A DNA stretch of 64,000 bases from Fen-671 sp963794745 (GTDB lineage: Bacteria; Actinomycetota; Acidimicrobiia; Acidimicrobiales; Palsa-688), in NCBI GenBank assembly GCA_963794745.1, contig CAWCEZ010000010.1, forward strand, positions 496,001-560,000, written 5' to 3'. The translations under genes and the position numbers were made by a program. Shown here in pieces: positions 26,002 to 35,497 of this stretch. The stretch's first letter is position 1. Each line of letters starts with the position of its first letter. Below the pieces are notes generated by a model, which searched no databases, was not told the DNA's origin, and worked only from the letters and a program-made list of their open reading frames with translations.

Positions 26002-26074
26002 CGCCCGGGGCGCGCCTGCCTAGGTGCACAGGTCGAGGAACTGCCACCCGCCGTGGTCCCGGTAGATTTCGGGC

Positions 26075-29000
26075 GTGATCGTGTGCATCCTCGGACCGAC
26101 GGAGGTCAAGGACGAAGAGCAAGTAGCAATTGGAGGGCGCCAGGCCCGGCGCTTGCTTGCTCGGCTCGCTTTGGGTGCACCCCGGTCGGTGCCGCTGGCC
26201 TCTCTCGAGCTGGCGGCGTGGCCCGGTGCTCCGCCACGCACCGCCCGTCACACCATCGCCACCCACGTGCTCCGCCTGCGCCAAGCCGGGCTCGCCATCA
26301 GGACCACTGCGGACGGGTACTGCCTCGAATCGCCAACCGACGCGGCCGAGCTCGAGCGCCTCGTCGCCGCCAGCCGCGATGCTGGCTCGGGCGACCCCCA
26401 GCGGGCTTGCTTGCTGCTTGGTGCCGCCGTAGCGCTATGGCGCTCCCGCCCTTTCCCCGAGCTCGACCATGTCGAGGAGGCAGCCATCGAGGCGAGGCGG
26501 CTCGAAGACGTGGCCGAGGGCGCCAAGGAAGCGCTCCTGGCCGCTCAGCTCGAAACGGGCGTGTCTCAGGACCTTGTAAGCACGGCCCGCCGGCTGGCCG
26601 CCGAGCAGCCCTACCGCGAACACCGCTGGGAGCTGCTCATGCTCGCTCTGTACCGCTCCGGCTCCCAGGCCGAGGCCCTCGACGCTTATGCGGAAGCCCG
26701 CCGACGGCTCATCGACGACCTCGGGCTTGAGCCGGGGCCCGCCTTACGCCGCATGGAACACTCCGTCCTGTCTCAGGATCCTGCGCTGGAGCGCCCCAGC
26801 CAGGGGGACGGACCTACGCCTAGGTCGAGTGTGCCGGGCGCCTCCACCAGGTTGATCGGGAGGTCGCGCGAGCGTGGTGAACTGGACGAGGCCTGGACGC
26901 GGGCTCGCCTGGTCACCCTTGTCGGCCCGCCCGGCGCGGGCAAGACCCGAATGGCGCTGGAGGCGGCCCGCAGCGCTGGGACCGCCCTCTGGTGGGTTTC
27001 GGTCGAGCAGTTGCCCGCCGAGCAGTCGGTGGCCGCCGCCGTACTTGACGTTGTCGCCCCGTCGTCGCGCGCTGTCGATGCTCGCCAAGGGGTTGCGGAC
27101 GCGCTGTCGGGCTCCGACGGCCTTGTAGTGCTCGATGCCTGCGAGAGCCGCGGCGGGGAGGTGGCGGCCGAGGTGGAGGCCTTGCTCATGACCTGCCCCG
27201 CGCTCAAGGTGTTAGCGACCAGCCGAGAACGGCTGGGGTTGCTCGACGAGGCGCTGGTCCCCGTCGGCCCGCTGCCCGAAGAGGACGCCCTGGCTCTGCT
27301 CGTTGACCGCGCCCGCCTTGTCGACCCCGCGTTCGTCGTGGCGCCCGGAGAGGTTGCGACTGCCGACCGGCTGTGCGCCCTGGTCGACCGGCTCCCCCTC
27401 GGCCTCGAGCTGGTGGCGCGCCACCTGCGCTTGCTCGGGGTGAGCGAAGTGGCCGAGAGGGTCGAAACGGACCTCAGCCGATGGGTAGGCGAGGGAGCCG
27501 GTGGCCGTCGGGGCCTTTGGGCTGCGGTCGCGACCAGCGTGGCCCGGCTGAGGCCCGAGGACCAGATGGTCCTGGTCGCCCTGGCAGTCATGGTGGCCGA
27601 CGCCGACATCCAGCTCGTAGCGGCCATCACGGTAGCGCCCAGCAACGAGCCGGAAGTCTTCGAGTCTGTGGCCCGGCTCGTTGACGCCAGCCTCGTGCAG
27701 GCCCGCCGGGGCGACGGTACCGCGCGCTACGACCTGCTGCGCACGGTGATCGCCTACGTTCTGCAAACGGCCGACCCGGCGGTAGTGGGGACCGTTCGCG
27801 AGCGCTATGTCGACGCTGTCCTGGCCCGGGGACGGGAGCTGGCGACGCGGATCGTATCCGCCGACCGGAGCGCCACACTGCGCTTGTTGGACCGGGAGAT
27901 GCCCCACGTGCGGGCCGTCCTGGGCGAGGTCTGTGCCGGGCGGGTGACCGCCGACCAAGCAACTGCGGCACTGGGGACCGCTGTGGCTTTGAGCGACTAC
28001 TGGCTGGGCCGCCACCCCGCAGAAGGGCTCGAGTGGCTGGGCCGCCTGATCGACGCGGCCGCACCCGCGCCGGCACTGCGGGCCGAAGCCCAGCTGCGGC
28101 GCGGGCATCTCGCTTATTGGCTCACGCAGTTCGAACAGGGGACGTCGATCCTGAACGAAGCCCAGGACTTGTTCGCCCAACTCGGGGACCCCCTTGGCCA
28201 GGGCCGAGCGTTGCGCCGGCTCGGCGCTATTGCCGCGGCTACTGACGACCTGACTGCCGCCCGGGGCTTCCTGGAAGGCTCGCTGGCCTTGCTGGACGAA
28301 GCCGACGTCGAGACCGAAATAGGGACCACGCTGCTTCACCTGGGTTCCCTGCTGGCCGACATGGGAGCGGTCGAGGCGGCCCTTGCGACCCTGGAACGTG
28401 CCCTCACGATCTCTGCCGCCGGTGGCGACCCTCTGGCCCGAGCCCATGCTCTCGCTGCGATGACCCTGGCCCACTGGAAGGGCGGAGACCTAGCCGCGGC
28501 CTTGGCCACTGGTGGTGAGGCACTCAATTTGTTCCGCGACCTGGGCCACCGTCCGACCGAAGGGACCGTCGCCTACCGTCTTGCAGCCGTAGCCAGGGGT
28601 TTGGGGCGCCGACGGGCGGCTCGTCGCTACGCCCTTATGGCAATGGAAGCCGGAGAACAATCGAGCACCCGGACGACCATCGCGCTGGCGCACGTGAACC
28701 TGGCTCGCCTCGACATTGACGCAAGCAGCTGGTCGGCGGCGGCTGACCACCTGGCCCGCGCCCTTGAGCTCATCGATCCCGAGGCTGACCGATGGGTGCT
28801 CGTCGAAGCCCTCGAAGCACTGGCCCGCTTGCTGGTTGCAGTCGGCCGCCCCGGTGCGGGCGCTCTACTTGACTTTTCCAGTGCCGTCCGCGCATCCATC
28901 CACCAACCGGAGGCGCCGACCGAGCAGGGCGACCTCGACACCACCCGCGCCGGCGCGAGCACGGCCGGCGGCGATCCGGCCGGTCCGTTGCTAAGCCCGC

Positions 29001-29089
29001 CGCAGGCTCGCACACGCGCCTTGTCGCTGTCTCGCGAAGTTGCCGATCAACCGCCGCCGCCGAGCGAGAGGCGGCTCACGGGGGAGTAG
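26075..29089 (+). CDS. AfsR/SARP-like regulator: winged helix, BTAD, NTPase, TPR
   Basis: A 1004-residue STAND-type regulator. Residues ~1-85 look like an OmpR-like winged helix (ILGPTEVK, LGAPRSVPLASLELAAWPG). Residues ~90-235 form the bacterial transcriptional activation domain, ending YRSGSQAEALDAYAEARRRL and LGLEPGPALRRME. Residues ~260-540 form an NB-ARC-like NTPase with Walker A GPPGAGKTRM (284-293), LVVLDACES and LATSRERLG. Residues ~600-920 are helical TPR-type repeats, followed by a Pro/Ala-rich tail. Such proteins activate secondary metabolism or development in actinobacteria; here a target could be the adjacent secreted-protein genes (inference). The start is GTG 26075, divergent from purC. 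Confidence 0.92.
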   Translation: MIVCILGPTEVKDEEQVAIGGRQARRLLARLALGAPRSVPLASLELAAWPGAPPRTARHTIATHVLRLRQAGLAIRTTADGYCLESPTDAAELERLVAASRDAGSGDPQRACLLLGAAVALWRSRPFPELDHVEEAAIEARRLEDVAEGAKEALLAAQLETGVSQDLVSTARRLAAEQPYREHRWELLMLALYRSGSQAEALDAYAEARRRLIDDLGLEPGPALRRMEHSVLSQDPALERPSQGDGPTPRSSVPGASTRLIGRSRERGELDEAWTRARLVTLVGPPGAGKTRMALEAARSAGTALWWVSVEQLPAEQSVAAAVLDVVAPSSRAVDARQGVADALSGSDGLVVLDACESRGGEVAAEVEALLMTCPALKVLATSRERLGLLDEALVPVGPLPEEDALALLVDRARLVDPAFVVAPGEVATADRLCALVDRLPLGLELVARHLRLLGVSEVAERVETDLSRWVGEGAGGRRGLWAAVATSVARLRPEDQMVLVALAVMVADADIQLVAAITVAPSNEPEVFESVARLVDASLVQARRGDGTARYDLLRTVIAYVLQTADPAVVGTVRERYVDAVLARGRELATRIVSADRSATLRLLDREMPHVRAVLGEVCAGRVTADQATAALGTAVALSDYWLGRHPAEGLEWLGRLIDAAAPAPALRAEAQLRRGHLAYWLTQFEQGTSILNEAQDLFAQLGDPLGQGRALRRLGAIAAATDDLTAARGFLEGSLALLDEADVETEIGTTLLHLGSLLADMGAVEAALATLERALTISAAGGDPLARAHALAAMTLAHWKGGDLAAALATGGEALNLFRDLGHRPTEGTVAYRLAAVARGLGRRRAARRYALMAMEAGEQSSTRTTIALAHVNLARLDIDASSWSAAADHLARALELIDPEADRWVLVEALEALARLLVAVGRPGAGALLDFSSAVRASIHQPEAPTEQGDLDTTRAGASTAGGDPAGPLLSPPQARTRALSLSREVADQPPPPSERRLTGE

Positions 29090-29096
29090 CGGCCGA

Positions 29097-29741
29097 CTAA
29101 GCGTGCCCGAACACCTCAGCGCAAAAGACCCCTTCTTTCTTGGCAAGTTCAGCCTCCATGCTCGGAGCCACCCGGGCAGGCGAGCTCGAAGGCAAGCCAA
29201 CCTCATTGCTGTTGTCAATGTTGAGGTCCACGCTGCAAAACAGGCCGCCGAGTTGAGCGTAGACGGCTGGGGCTTGCGGGAACGAACGAAGATAGACGAA
29301 AAACGCTCGAGACCCAACGTGGTCCAACGGCGTATAAACATTGGCGGAGATGTGCTTGGCGTTTGACGCGTACTGAGCGTTTGCCCCGTAGGAAATGAGG
29401 TCAACGACCGCCCCGGACTTAGCAAACTCCAGGGCCGTCCCGCTCAGGTGGGCAGAAGGCCCGACCCCATAGACGCAGCGGTCGTTCCCTGAGTAAGGGC
29501 TCGTGAAGAACGGCTTGCTCAACTTGGCGGTGAACAATGCTCTCAGCGACTCTGAGGAGATCCGTGTGCACAAGCTGGAGGTATGGGCAGCCGTCGGCGT
29601 GTACGATGCCCAAGCCGCTGCTGGTTCTGATGCGAGGAGGCAAAGAGATGCTGACAAAACGAGGGCGCCCCGCTTAGCTCGCACCCTCCAGGCCCGCCGC
29701 GCCCTGCCTGACAGTGCGACGGGAAATACTGATCGGTACAT
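29097..29741 (-). CDS. secreted protein of unknown function, two Cys pairs
   Basis: I do not recognise the family with certainty. ATG 29741 follows GGAGG at ideal spacing and gives 214 residues. A basic start (SGRARRAWRVRAKRG) and hydrophobic core (ALVLSASLCLLASEPAAAWA) form a signal peptide. The mature part has four Cys (SLCTRISS, DRCVYGVG, GLFCSVDL, GVFCAEVF), probably two disulfides. The spacing C-x3-S-x2-SLxAL...C-x-Y resembles the secreted protein at 30505-31167 and loosely the DUF3558-like lipoproteins of actinobacteria, though no lipobox is present. It may share a transcript with the two genes upstream of it. Confidence 0.72.
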   Translation of the reverse strand: MYRSVFPVALSGRARRAWRVRAKRGALVLSASLCLLASEPAAAWASYTPTAAHTSSLCTRISSESLRALFTAKLSKPFFTSPYSGNDRCVYGVGPSAHLSGTALEFAKSGAVVDLISYGANAQYASNAKHISANVYTPLDHVGSRAFFVYLRSFPQAPAVYAQLGGLFCSVDLNIDNSNEVGLPSSSPARVAPSMEAELAKKEGVFCAEVFGHA

Positions 29742-29841
29742 TTGGCCTCCAGCGGTGGAATTGAACGGATATAAGGGACAATAGGGACAGGCGATCGAAA
29801 GCCTGTCGGGCTGAGGTGTTGGGTTGAGCCGCCAGGTGCGG

Positions 29842-30354
29842 TCAATACGCAGAGAGAGCTCCATTGCATTTCCATGAGCCGGTAAATGCGCCCGACACCG
29901 TAATCGACGACTTGAACGTGCCTGAAAGCAACCCGTGGCTCTGGAGATGGATAATCGAGTCCGCTACGACCAATCGTCCCCCGAAGCTTGCGCTCAGCGA
30001 AGCGAACGTTGCCGACTCGGCGAATATGGAGAGATTGGGTTTTCCTGCGTTTGCCCCACCGGTGCTGACTGCTATGCCGAGGTCGAGCGAGAAGTATTGG
30101 CCGTTACCCGCTACGCAGTGGCCGTTGTTGAAGTTATAGGTCTTTCCGCCCACCCGGAGCGAGGCAGTGGCAGGGCCACACTCTATTACCGCCCGATGTC
30201 CGTTGATCTTGGTGAACTTGGCTGAACACGGAGGCTTTCCGGGGGCGGCGTCCAGACGGCTAGGAACTGTTGCCGCGCCGATTGCTGTAACAGGACCGGT
30301 TGCTGTAGCCGACGTGGCCAAGCCAACGGCAAGGGCCAGCAGCATATGTTTCAT
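29842..30354 (-). CDS. small secreted protein of unknown function
   Basis: A 170-residue exported protein. ATG 30354 is preceded by AGGAGAG. Residues 1-30 (KHMLLALAVGLATSATATGPVTAIGA) form a signal peptide. The mature domain has four Cys (PPCSAKF, VIECGPA, GHCVAGN, SWKCNGA) and a repeated beta-strand pattern (ASLRVGGKTYNFNNG, FSLDLGIAVS, GGRLVVAD, SGTFKSSITVSGAFTGSWKC). The layout resembles small beta-sandwich lipoproteins such as LpqH, but there is no lipobox and the similarity is only in pattern. It lies between two other secreted-protein genes on the same strand. Confidence 0.72.
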   Translation of the reverse strand: MKHMLLALAVGLATSATATGPVTAIGAATVPSRLDAAPGKPPCSAKFTKINGHRAVIECGPATASLRVGGKTYNFNNGHCVAGNGQYFSLDLGIAVSTGGANAGKPNLSIFAESATFASLSASFGGRLVVADSIIHLQSHGLLSGTFKSSITVSGAFTGSWKCNGALSAY

Positions 30355-30504
30355 CTGTCTCTCCTGTAGGTGGGCAGCCCCGCCAATGAACCGGGCGGGC
30401 ACGACGATTGTCCCGCTCGACGATCGCATCCCGATCGCAAGCAGGAACGGAGCCCCAGCTGTGCCCAGACGCCACGAGGTCGTGCCGAACGCTAGGTGCG
30501 CTCG

Positions 30505-31167
30505 CTACATTCCGAAGTTATTGATGGCGAGCTTGACAGCAGCCTGCAGGTTGCTCTTGGGCACCACCTTCTCGAGGACCACGCTGCACGCCTTGGCTCC
30601 GTGCCATGCCGCCATGAACTCGGCGGTAATCGACGCCGTGCCCTCCTTGAAGGTCTCCTTGCCAATTATGGAGTCCAGACCGTCGACGGTACCGAACGAG
30701 TAACTGACCTTGGCACCGTGCCCCGCCCCTTGGGACAGCCCGCTCTTAAACAGGGCTACGGCCTGTTTATTGGAGACTGATTTGGTAAAGGCCTCGTAGA
30801 CCACGATGACGTCGTTCTTGACCGCGGCAGCGGACGTCATGGCGGCGTAAGTACAGACCGAGCTCGTGCCCGAAATTGACCCGTTCTGTTCGTGCTGGGT
30901 TGACGACATGGGTGCCGGCAGGCTCTTGTAACCAAGCGCGGAAGCCAATGAACTGCCGCTCACGCCCGTGCAGGGTCTGGAAACTGCGGCGTGGACCGCC
31001 ATAGGGATGCGCGTAGGCGCTGGCGAGGCCTGGGCCACCCCCGGACCGGGAACGGCCGCCGCGATAAGGCACGCTGACGCTGATAAGGCGGACAGTCCCA
31101 CCCTCGTCCCTGCCGAAGTCAACGACGGCTTGACGACAAGCCGCCTCCGTCGGATGAAGCTTTCCAT
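30505..31167 (-). CDS. secreted protein, DUF3558-like pattern
   Basis: A 220-residue exported protein starting at ATG 31167 behind GGGAGAAG. The N-terminus ESFIRRRRLVVKPSL plus LSALSASACLIAAAVPGPGVAQA is a signal peptide. The mature part has C in RPCTGVSGSSLASALG, C in SSVCTYAAM and C in AKACSVVLEK, with amphipathic helices between. The first two share spacing with the gene at 29097-29741. Substrate or partner unknown. It starts 23 bases after the end of the large VWD-domain protein gene and is probably co-transcribed with it. Confidence 0.75.
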   Translation of the reverse strand: MESFIRRRRLVVKPSLTSAGTRVGLSALSASACLIAAAVPGPGVAQASPAPTRIPMAVHAAVSRPCTGVSGSSLASALGYKSLPAPMSSTQHEQNGSISGTSSVCTYAAMTSAAAVKNDVIVVYEAFTKSVSNKQAVALFKSGLSQGAGHGAKVSYSFGTVDGLDSIIGKETFKEGTASITAEFMAAWHGAKACSVVLEKVVPKSNLQAAVKLAINNFGM

Positions 31168-31190
31168 GTTTTCTTCTCCCTTTCGGCCTC

Positions 31191-34100
31191 TCAGGGGGCG
31201 GGGCAGGCCTTGAAGTCGAGCACCGCCTTGAGCGTGAGCCGCCGTTGGCCGTCGCCGAAAGTGACGGTCCCGACGAGCCTGTAGGAGGCACCCGGCCGTA
31301 GGCGGGCACCGTTGAGGACGCTGCCCTGGCTCTTGCCCGACAACTTGAGCGTCTTGCTCAACACCTCCCAATGGGCAGCGCTGGAGGCGCCGACTGTCAC
31401 AGGAGTAGTCACGACCGGTAGGCACGAGACTGGCCCGCTAACACGGACCACTCCCGCCGCCGAGCTCGTGGCAGTAGTGCTCGTCAGCGCAGGCAGCAGC
31501 ACCGGGACGGCCATCAGCTGGTCGTAACCGGTCTCGTTCTGTAGGGCATAGACCACCCAGCCCCGCCCGCTCGGCAACGTTGCCAGCTCGGGGTTACTAC
31601 CAGCAATCGTACCCTTAGCCGGGAAACGAAAGATCGAGGCGCGTGACGCGGTGGGCATGTTGTCGACGGTGATCATCCCGCACTCGTTGGTCACGTCGGT
31701 GAGGCGCCCGCTCGCGTCGGTGGCGGTTTGGGCGCTGTTGGGAGCACAGTTGTTGGTGTCACCGATGGGCGAGGCCGCGGAAAACCCGTGGCCCGTCCAG
31801 CGAGAAACCACGGGATTATACGACGCGTCGGCGGTAGCAGTAACCAAGCGCAGCCCGGCCCCCGTCTGCGTCAGCCCGGGGGCGTAGCCAACGCTCCAGG
31901 TCCCTGACAGCGGGCGCAAAGCCGTCCAGCCTGCCCCCGTATCCCATGCATACTCGACCGGAGTAGCCAGGCTGCCCGCCTTCTGTACGACGATCACGGC
32001 CGTCCCAGCGGCGAAGGCCAGTTGGGCAAAGCCGACGGCCCAAGGCACGGCCGGGCCGGCCACGACGACACCGTCCTTGGCCAGGCGCAATTGGGTGCCG
32101 TCCCCGTTCGCGGTGAGCGTCCAGACGTGGCCGCCAGGCCCCGTCCTGGCGTCCATGAGGGCGCCGGCCGTTACCGCCTTCTCCAAAGTATGGCTCGGGG
32201 ACGGCACCCCTCCCGCGGTCGCCGTCGCCTCCTGAACGGTGGCGCCTCCGTCGCTGTCATCGAACCAGAGCACCCGTACCGAGCGGTGCCCGGCAAGCAA
32301 GTGGATGTCAGTCCCGGGGGCAGGCGACGCCTCTGTCGAGGCGGAAACCTGGGTTCCGTTCAGGCAATTGGAGGAACCTGTCCGAAGTGTGCAAACGAAA
32401 ACGCCGCCTTTTTTCGCAGAGTTGGTCCAGCTCACAAAGGTGTCACCCTGGTCATCAGATACCGCCGCGAACCCCCCGCCCGAGAACCTGTCCTGCTGGG
32501 CGAACTGGACAAGGTCGATGCCCGGCCCCGCAGGGCCCGGCGCGGGGCTGCCGATGGTCGTCCCCCCCGGAGCCGTGGTCGTTGTCGTTGTCGGAGCGCT
32601 GCTCGGTGCCGGGAGGGAGCCGCTGCTGTCGGGCAGGCCCTTGGCGCTGGGGCCTCCGATCGTGGCCTGGACATGGGCATCGGCCGCAGCCAAGCAGACG
32701 CCGCGACCATTGGTGAGACCCACGTCGTAAGTGCACTCGTTGAGCAGGTAGGGGTTGGTGATCCCGGCTGCTTTGCAGTCCTTTTCCGCCGCGACGGCCG
32801 TTTCGGGCGCCATCGACCGCACCGTGAGCGCCTTGCTCGGGGCTTTGAGGTCGGTGAAGGTGGCCGTGCTCGTCCCCTTCGCGTAGTAAAACAGCGAGGA
32901 CTGCTGGCTGACCCTCCAACTCGGGGCGAACTGGTGATAAAGCACGTCAAAGTTGTGGGCGCTGGCCCACGGCTCGGTCAGCACGTTCATGTTGTACTTG
33001 GCACCATTTCCCCCCAGGAGCTCGTCCGGTGGCGCTCCCGGGTCCCCGAGCAGGCCCTCTAGGTGGCCGGAACGAGCTGGCGGTACCGCGACGGTCAGGT
33101 CGATGGCGTTTCCGGTGTTGCAGGTCACCCTCCCGGCGGCAGCAAAGGTCCTCATGGAGAACACCGACACCGCCGTCCCGTCGGGCCAGGTCACCGTGGC
33201 CCCGCCGGGGCCAACGGAGATCTTCCCGCCGCCGGCTAGTGAGCGGCCCGCATAGGCCACCGGCTGGCGGTTGACCCACATCTGCAGGTTGTCGGACGCG
33301 TTTGCAGCAAGTTCCACGACGGTGCCGTCGACACGCATAGCCGTAGCCGTGTCGAGAGCGATGTTGCCGGCACCCGGGAAGGGCTCCTGGCGGACCTGGA
33401 CATCGAGGTCGTCCGTGGTCGATTTGACGAGGGTGAACTCACCGGCGGCTTGGAAGTCGTACTCGGCCCTCGAGAAGGTCATCTGGTGGGGGTCGCCGTA
33501 GGAGCCGGCACTGGCGCCCTGACCACCACCTTCCCCACCTCCCTCACCGGCTTCGCCGCCGACACTGAGAGCGTCACCGGCCTCGATGAAGGTGGAGGCG
33601 GCGAAAGCGTAGCCGAAAGCTTCACCCAGCGGTTCGGTCGTCCCCTCCGCCGCGCCCGCGGCCGCCTCACTCCCAAATTGCTTGGCCAGCGCGGAGACGC
33701 CGTCGAGAGCAGTTTCCAGTTGGTCAAGGGCCTCGTTGGCTTGGTGCTGCCCTTCACTATCGAGGACGAAGCCCGCTGCTGCGAGCTCGGGCCGCTCGGT
33801 CGCGGCGGCGGACGACACCACGGGGACCGGGTGCAAGATGCTGTTGGCATAACCCCTCAGTTCGCTCGCCAAACGCACCTCTGAGGTCGTGATGGAGCTC
33901 GAGGCGAGCGCCGCCGGCAGTACCAGGGCCCTGGACGGCAGGTGTGCCAACTCGGCTTGCAAGGTCGGGGTGCCGCCGAGGATGGCGGCCCTTAGCGCGG
34001 CCGCCTCGGGGGCACTGGAGTGCTGGTAGGGTGCCGCTGCCACCTGGAGCATTTGCGTGAAGGCCGCCGGCGCGCCGTTCAGGAGCTTCGCTTTGGCCGC

Positions 34101-34577
34101 CTCCACCTGAGAAGGAGTGAGGGTCAGGCTCATCTTGTCGGCGACGAACGCCCCGGCCATGGTCGTCTGTAAGGCGGGGAACCTCGAGACCAGGGCGGCC
34201 GCGAACCCGGCGTACTCGGCACTGGCGTTCGTCTGGCGCAGGTACCACAGCTGTGCGCCTGCGGCGTTGGCCGCTTGGGCCCGCTGGAGCGAGACGCTCA
34301 TCCCGATGAGGTCCTCGCTGAAGCGCGTCTGGGCGCTAAGTAGGGCGTTGAGAGCGGCAAAGGCGGCGGTCTGTTTGACCGAGGGTGCCTTTACCTGCGC
34401 CGGCAAGGCAGTCATTGGTGTGAATGTCGATTCGTAAGCAGGCTTGGCTGCCGCTGCCACCTCGGCGCGGTTCGAGCGCAGGAGCGTCCCGGCAGCCTCG
34501 CCAGTCGCGCTGTGGAGGCCGGAGGCGACCATGGCCGCCACCAATGCCAGGGCGGCTTTCAAAGCACGACTGCCCAT
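31191..34577 (-). CDS. large secreted protein with von Willebrand type D domain
   Basis: An exported protein of 1128 residues. ATG 34577 follows GGAGAG. GSRALKAALALVAAMVASGLHS is the signal peptide. Residues ~40-350 are Ala-rich helices. Residues ~355-530 are a von Willebrand type D domain: GDPHQMTFSRAEYDFQAAGEF, LDVQVRQEP, AMRVDGTVVELA, then GLLGDPGAPPDELLGGNGAKYN. A Thr/Pro/Gly linker follows near 665 (TTTTTTAPGG), then a beta-rich region (~690-1015) with repeated short blades suggestive of a propeller or sandwich, and a C-terminal strand-rich domain. VWD domains mediate protein assembly or adhesion, so a cell-surface matrix role is plausible. No cell-wall anchor is seen. Confidence 0.82.
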   Translation of the reverse strand: MGSRALKAALALVAAMVASGLHSATGEAAGTLLRSNRAEVAAAAKPAYESTFTPMTALPAQVKAPSVKQTAAFAALNALLSAQTRFSEDLIGMSVSLQRAQAANAAGAQLWYLRQTNASAEYAGFAAALVSRFPALQTTMAGAFVADKMSLTLTPSQVEAAKAKLLNGAPAAFTQMLQVAAAPYQHSSAPEAAALRAAILGGTPTLQAELAHLPSRALVLPAALASSSITTSEVRLASELRGYANSILHPVPVVSSAAATERPELAAAGFVLDSEGQHQANEALDQLETALDGVSALAKQFGSEAAAGAAEGTTEPLGEAFGYAFAASTFIEAGDALSVGGEAGEGGGEGGGQGASAGSYGDPHQMTFSRAEYDFQAAGEFTLVKSTTDDLDVQVRQEPFPGAGNIALDTATAMRVDGTVVELAANASDNLQMWVNRQPVAYAGRSLAGGGKISVGPGGATVTWPDGTAVSVFSMRTFAAAGRVTCNTGNAIDLTVAVPPARSGHLEGLLGDPGAPPDELLGGNGAKYNMNVLTEPWASAHNFDVLYHQFAPSWRVSQQSSLFYYAKGTSTATFTDLKAPSKALTVRSMAPETAVAAEKDCKAAGITNPYLLNECTYDVGLTNGRGVCLAAADAHVQATIGGPSAKGLPDSSGSLPAPSSAPTTTTTTAPGGTTIGSPAPGPAGPGIDLVQFAQQDRFSGGGFAAVSDDQGDTFVSWTNSAKKGGVFVCTLRTGSSNCLNGTQVSASTEASPAPGTDIHLLAGHRSVRVLWFDDSDGGATVQEATATAGGVPSPSHTLEKAVTAGALMDARTGPGGHVWTLTANGDGTQLRLAKDGVVVAGPAVPWAVGFAQLAFAAGTAVIVVQKAGSLATPVEYAWDTGAGWTALRPLSGTWSVGYAPGLTQTGAGLRLVTATADASYNPVVSRWTGHGFSAASPIGDTNNCAPNSAQTATDASGRLTDVTNECGMITVDNMPTASRASIFRFPAKGTIAGSNPELATLPSGRGWVVYALQNETGYDQLMAVPVLLPALTSTTATSSAAGVVRVSGPVSCLPVVTTPVTVGASSAAHWEVLSKTLKLSGKSQGSVLNGARLRPGASYRLVGTVTFGDGQRRLTLKAVLDFKACPAP

Positions 34578-34702
34578 AGGTCTCTCCGGCGTAGTGGTAT
34601 TAGCGCTCACGTGCTGGACCCTACGAACCGGCGATCGCAGCATGATCGCAGCCGGGCGCTCCCCAGGAACGGCACCTCGACCCCCATTAGGATCTGCTGG
34701 TT

Positions 34703-35017
34703 GTGCCGCCCAACTACGAAGCGCTGCGAGCCACCCCGACTGCCCTCGCCCCCCACCAGCGCCGCTGGGCGTGGGTGCTGGCGGCAGCCGTCGGCGTCTC
34801 CGGGCTGGGAGTAGGAGTATGGGCGGCCACGGCGGTGGGCTCAAAAGGCTCGTGCGTCACGGTCGTGCTCGCGGGCCCGATCGGGGGCGAGGATCTCCAG
34901 CACTGCGGCGCAGACGCCCGAAAATGGTGCGCGGCAGAAGCCGCAATGCCTTCGGGGGACAATATTGCCGCGCTGGCGCGCGCCGCCTGCAGGCGGTCAG
35001 GGTTACTCCCCCACTGA
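34703..35017 (+). CDS. small single-pass membrane or exported protein, unknown
   Basis: A 104-residue protein starting at GTG 34703, divergent from the VWD protein. Residues ~22-45 are one hydrophobic helix (WVLAAAVGVSGLGVGVWAATA) after a short cytoplasmic RRWAW patch. The outer part holds four Cys (GSCVTVV, QHCGADA, KWCAAEA, AACRRSG), consistent with two disulfides. No family is recognised. Codon use and a clean divergent position support a real gene; the ribosome site is weak. Confidence 0.55.
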   Translation: MPPNYEALRATPTALAPHQRRWAWVLAAAVGVSGLGVGVWAATAVGSKGSCVTVVLAGPIGGEDLQHCGADARKWCAAEAAMPSGDNIAALARAACRRSGLLPH

Positions 35018-35047
35018 GGACGCTCGACCAGGGCTACTGGTACCCGG

Positions 35048-35497
35048 TCAGCGCTTAGCGAACCCGGCGCGGTAGGCGTCGAGGCGCTGCGCTACTGCCG
35101 GGTCGTGGACGGCGAAGATCTCAGCTGCGAGCAGGGCTGCGTTGGCCGCACCATCGATGGCCACCGTGGCGACGGGGAACCCCTTGGGCATCTGGACCGT
35201 CGCGTAGAGCGAGTCCACACCGGACAGCGCGCTCCCCGATAGAGGCACCCCGATCACAGGCAGCGTCGTGCGGGCGGCAACTGCGCCGGCCAGGTGAGCA
35301 GCCATACCGGCGCCACAAATTATCGCCCCGTAGCCCAAGCCCCGCGCCGCAGAGGCAAAGCCCGACACAACCTCGGGCGTCCGGTGCGCTGACATGACTT
35401 CTTCGATCGCTTCGATCCCCAACTGCTCGAGCATCTCGACAGCGGGAGCCATCTTGGCTTTGTCGCTGGCAGAACCCATTAGGACGGCTACTTTCAT
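35048..35497 (-). CDS. purE: N5-carboxyaminoimidazole ribonucleotide mutase
   Basis: Class I PurE: isomerises N5-CAIR to CAIR. The 149-residue protein has KVAVLMGSASDKAKM, the catalytic SAHRTPEVVS, YGAIICGAGMAAHLAGAVAARTTLPVIGVPLSGS and MPKGFPVATVAIDGAANAALLAAEI. ATG 35497 overlaps the purD stop by one base (TAATG), so translation is coupled. purK, normally its partner, is not in the window. Confidence 0.97.
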   Translation of the reverse strand: MKVAVLMGSASDKAKMAPAVEMLEQLGIEAIEEVMSAHRTPEVVSGFASAARGLGYGAIICGAGMAAHLAGAVAARTTLPVIGVPLSGSALSGVDSLYATVQMPKGFPVATVAIDGAANAALLAAEIFAVHDPAVAQRLDAYRAGFAKR

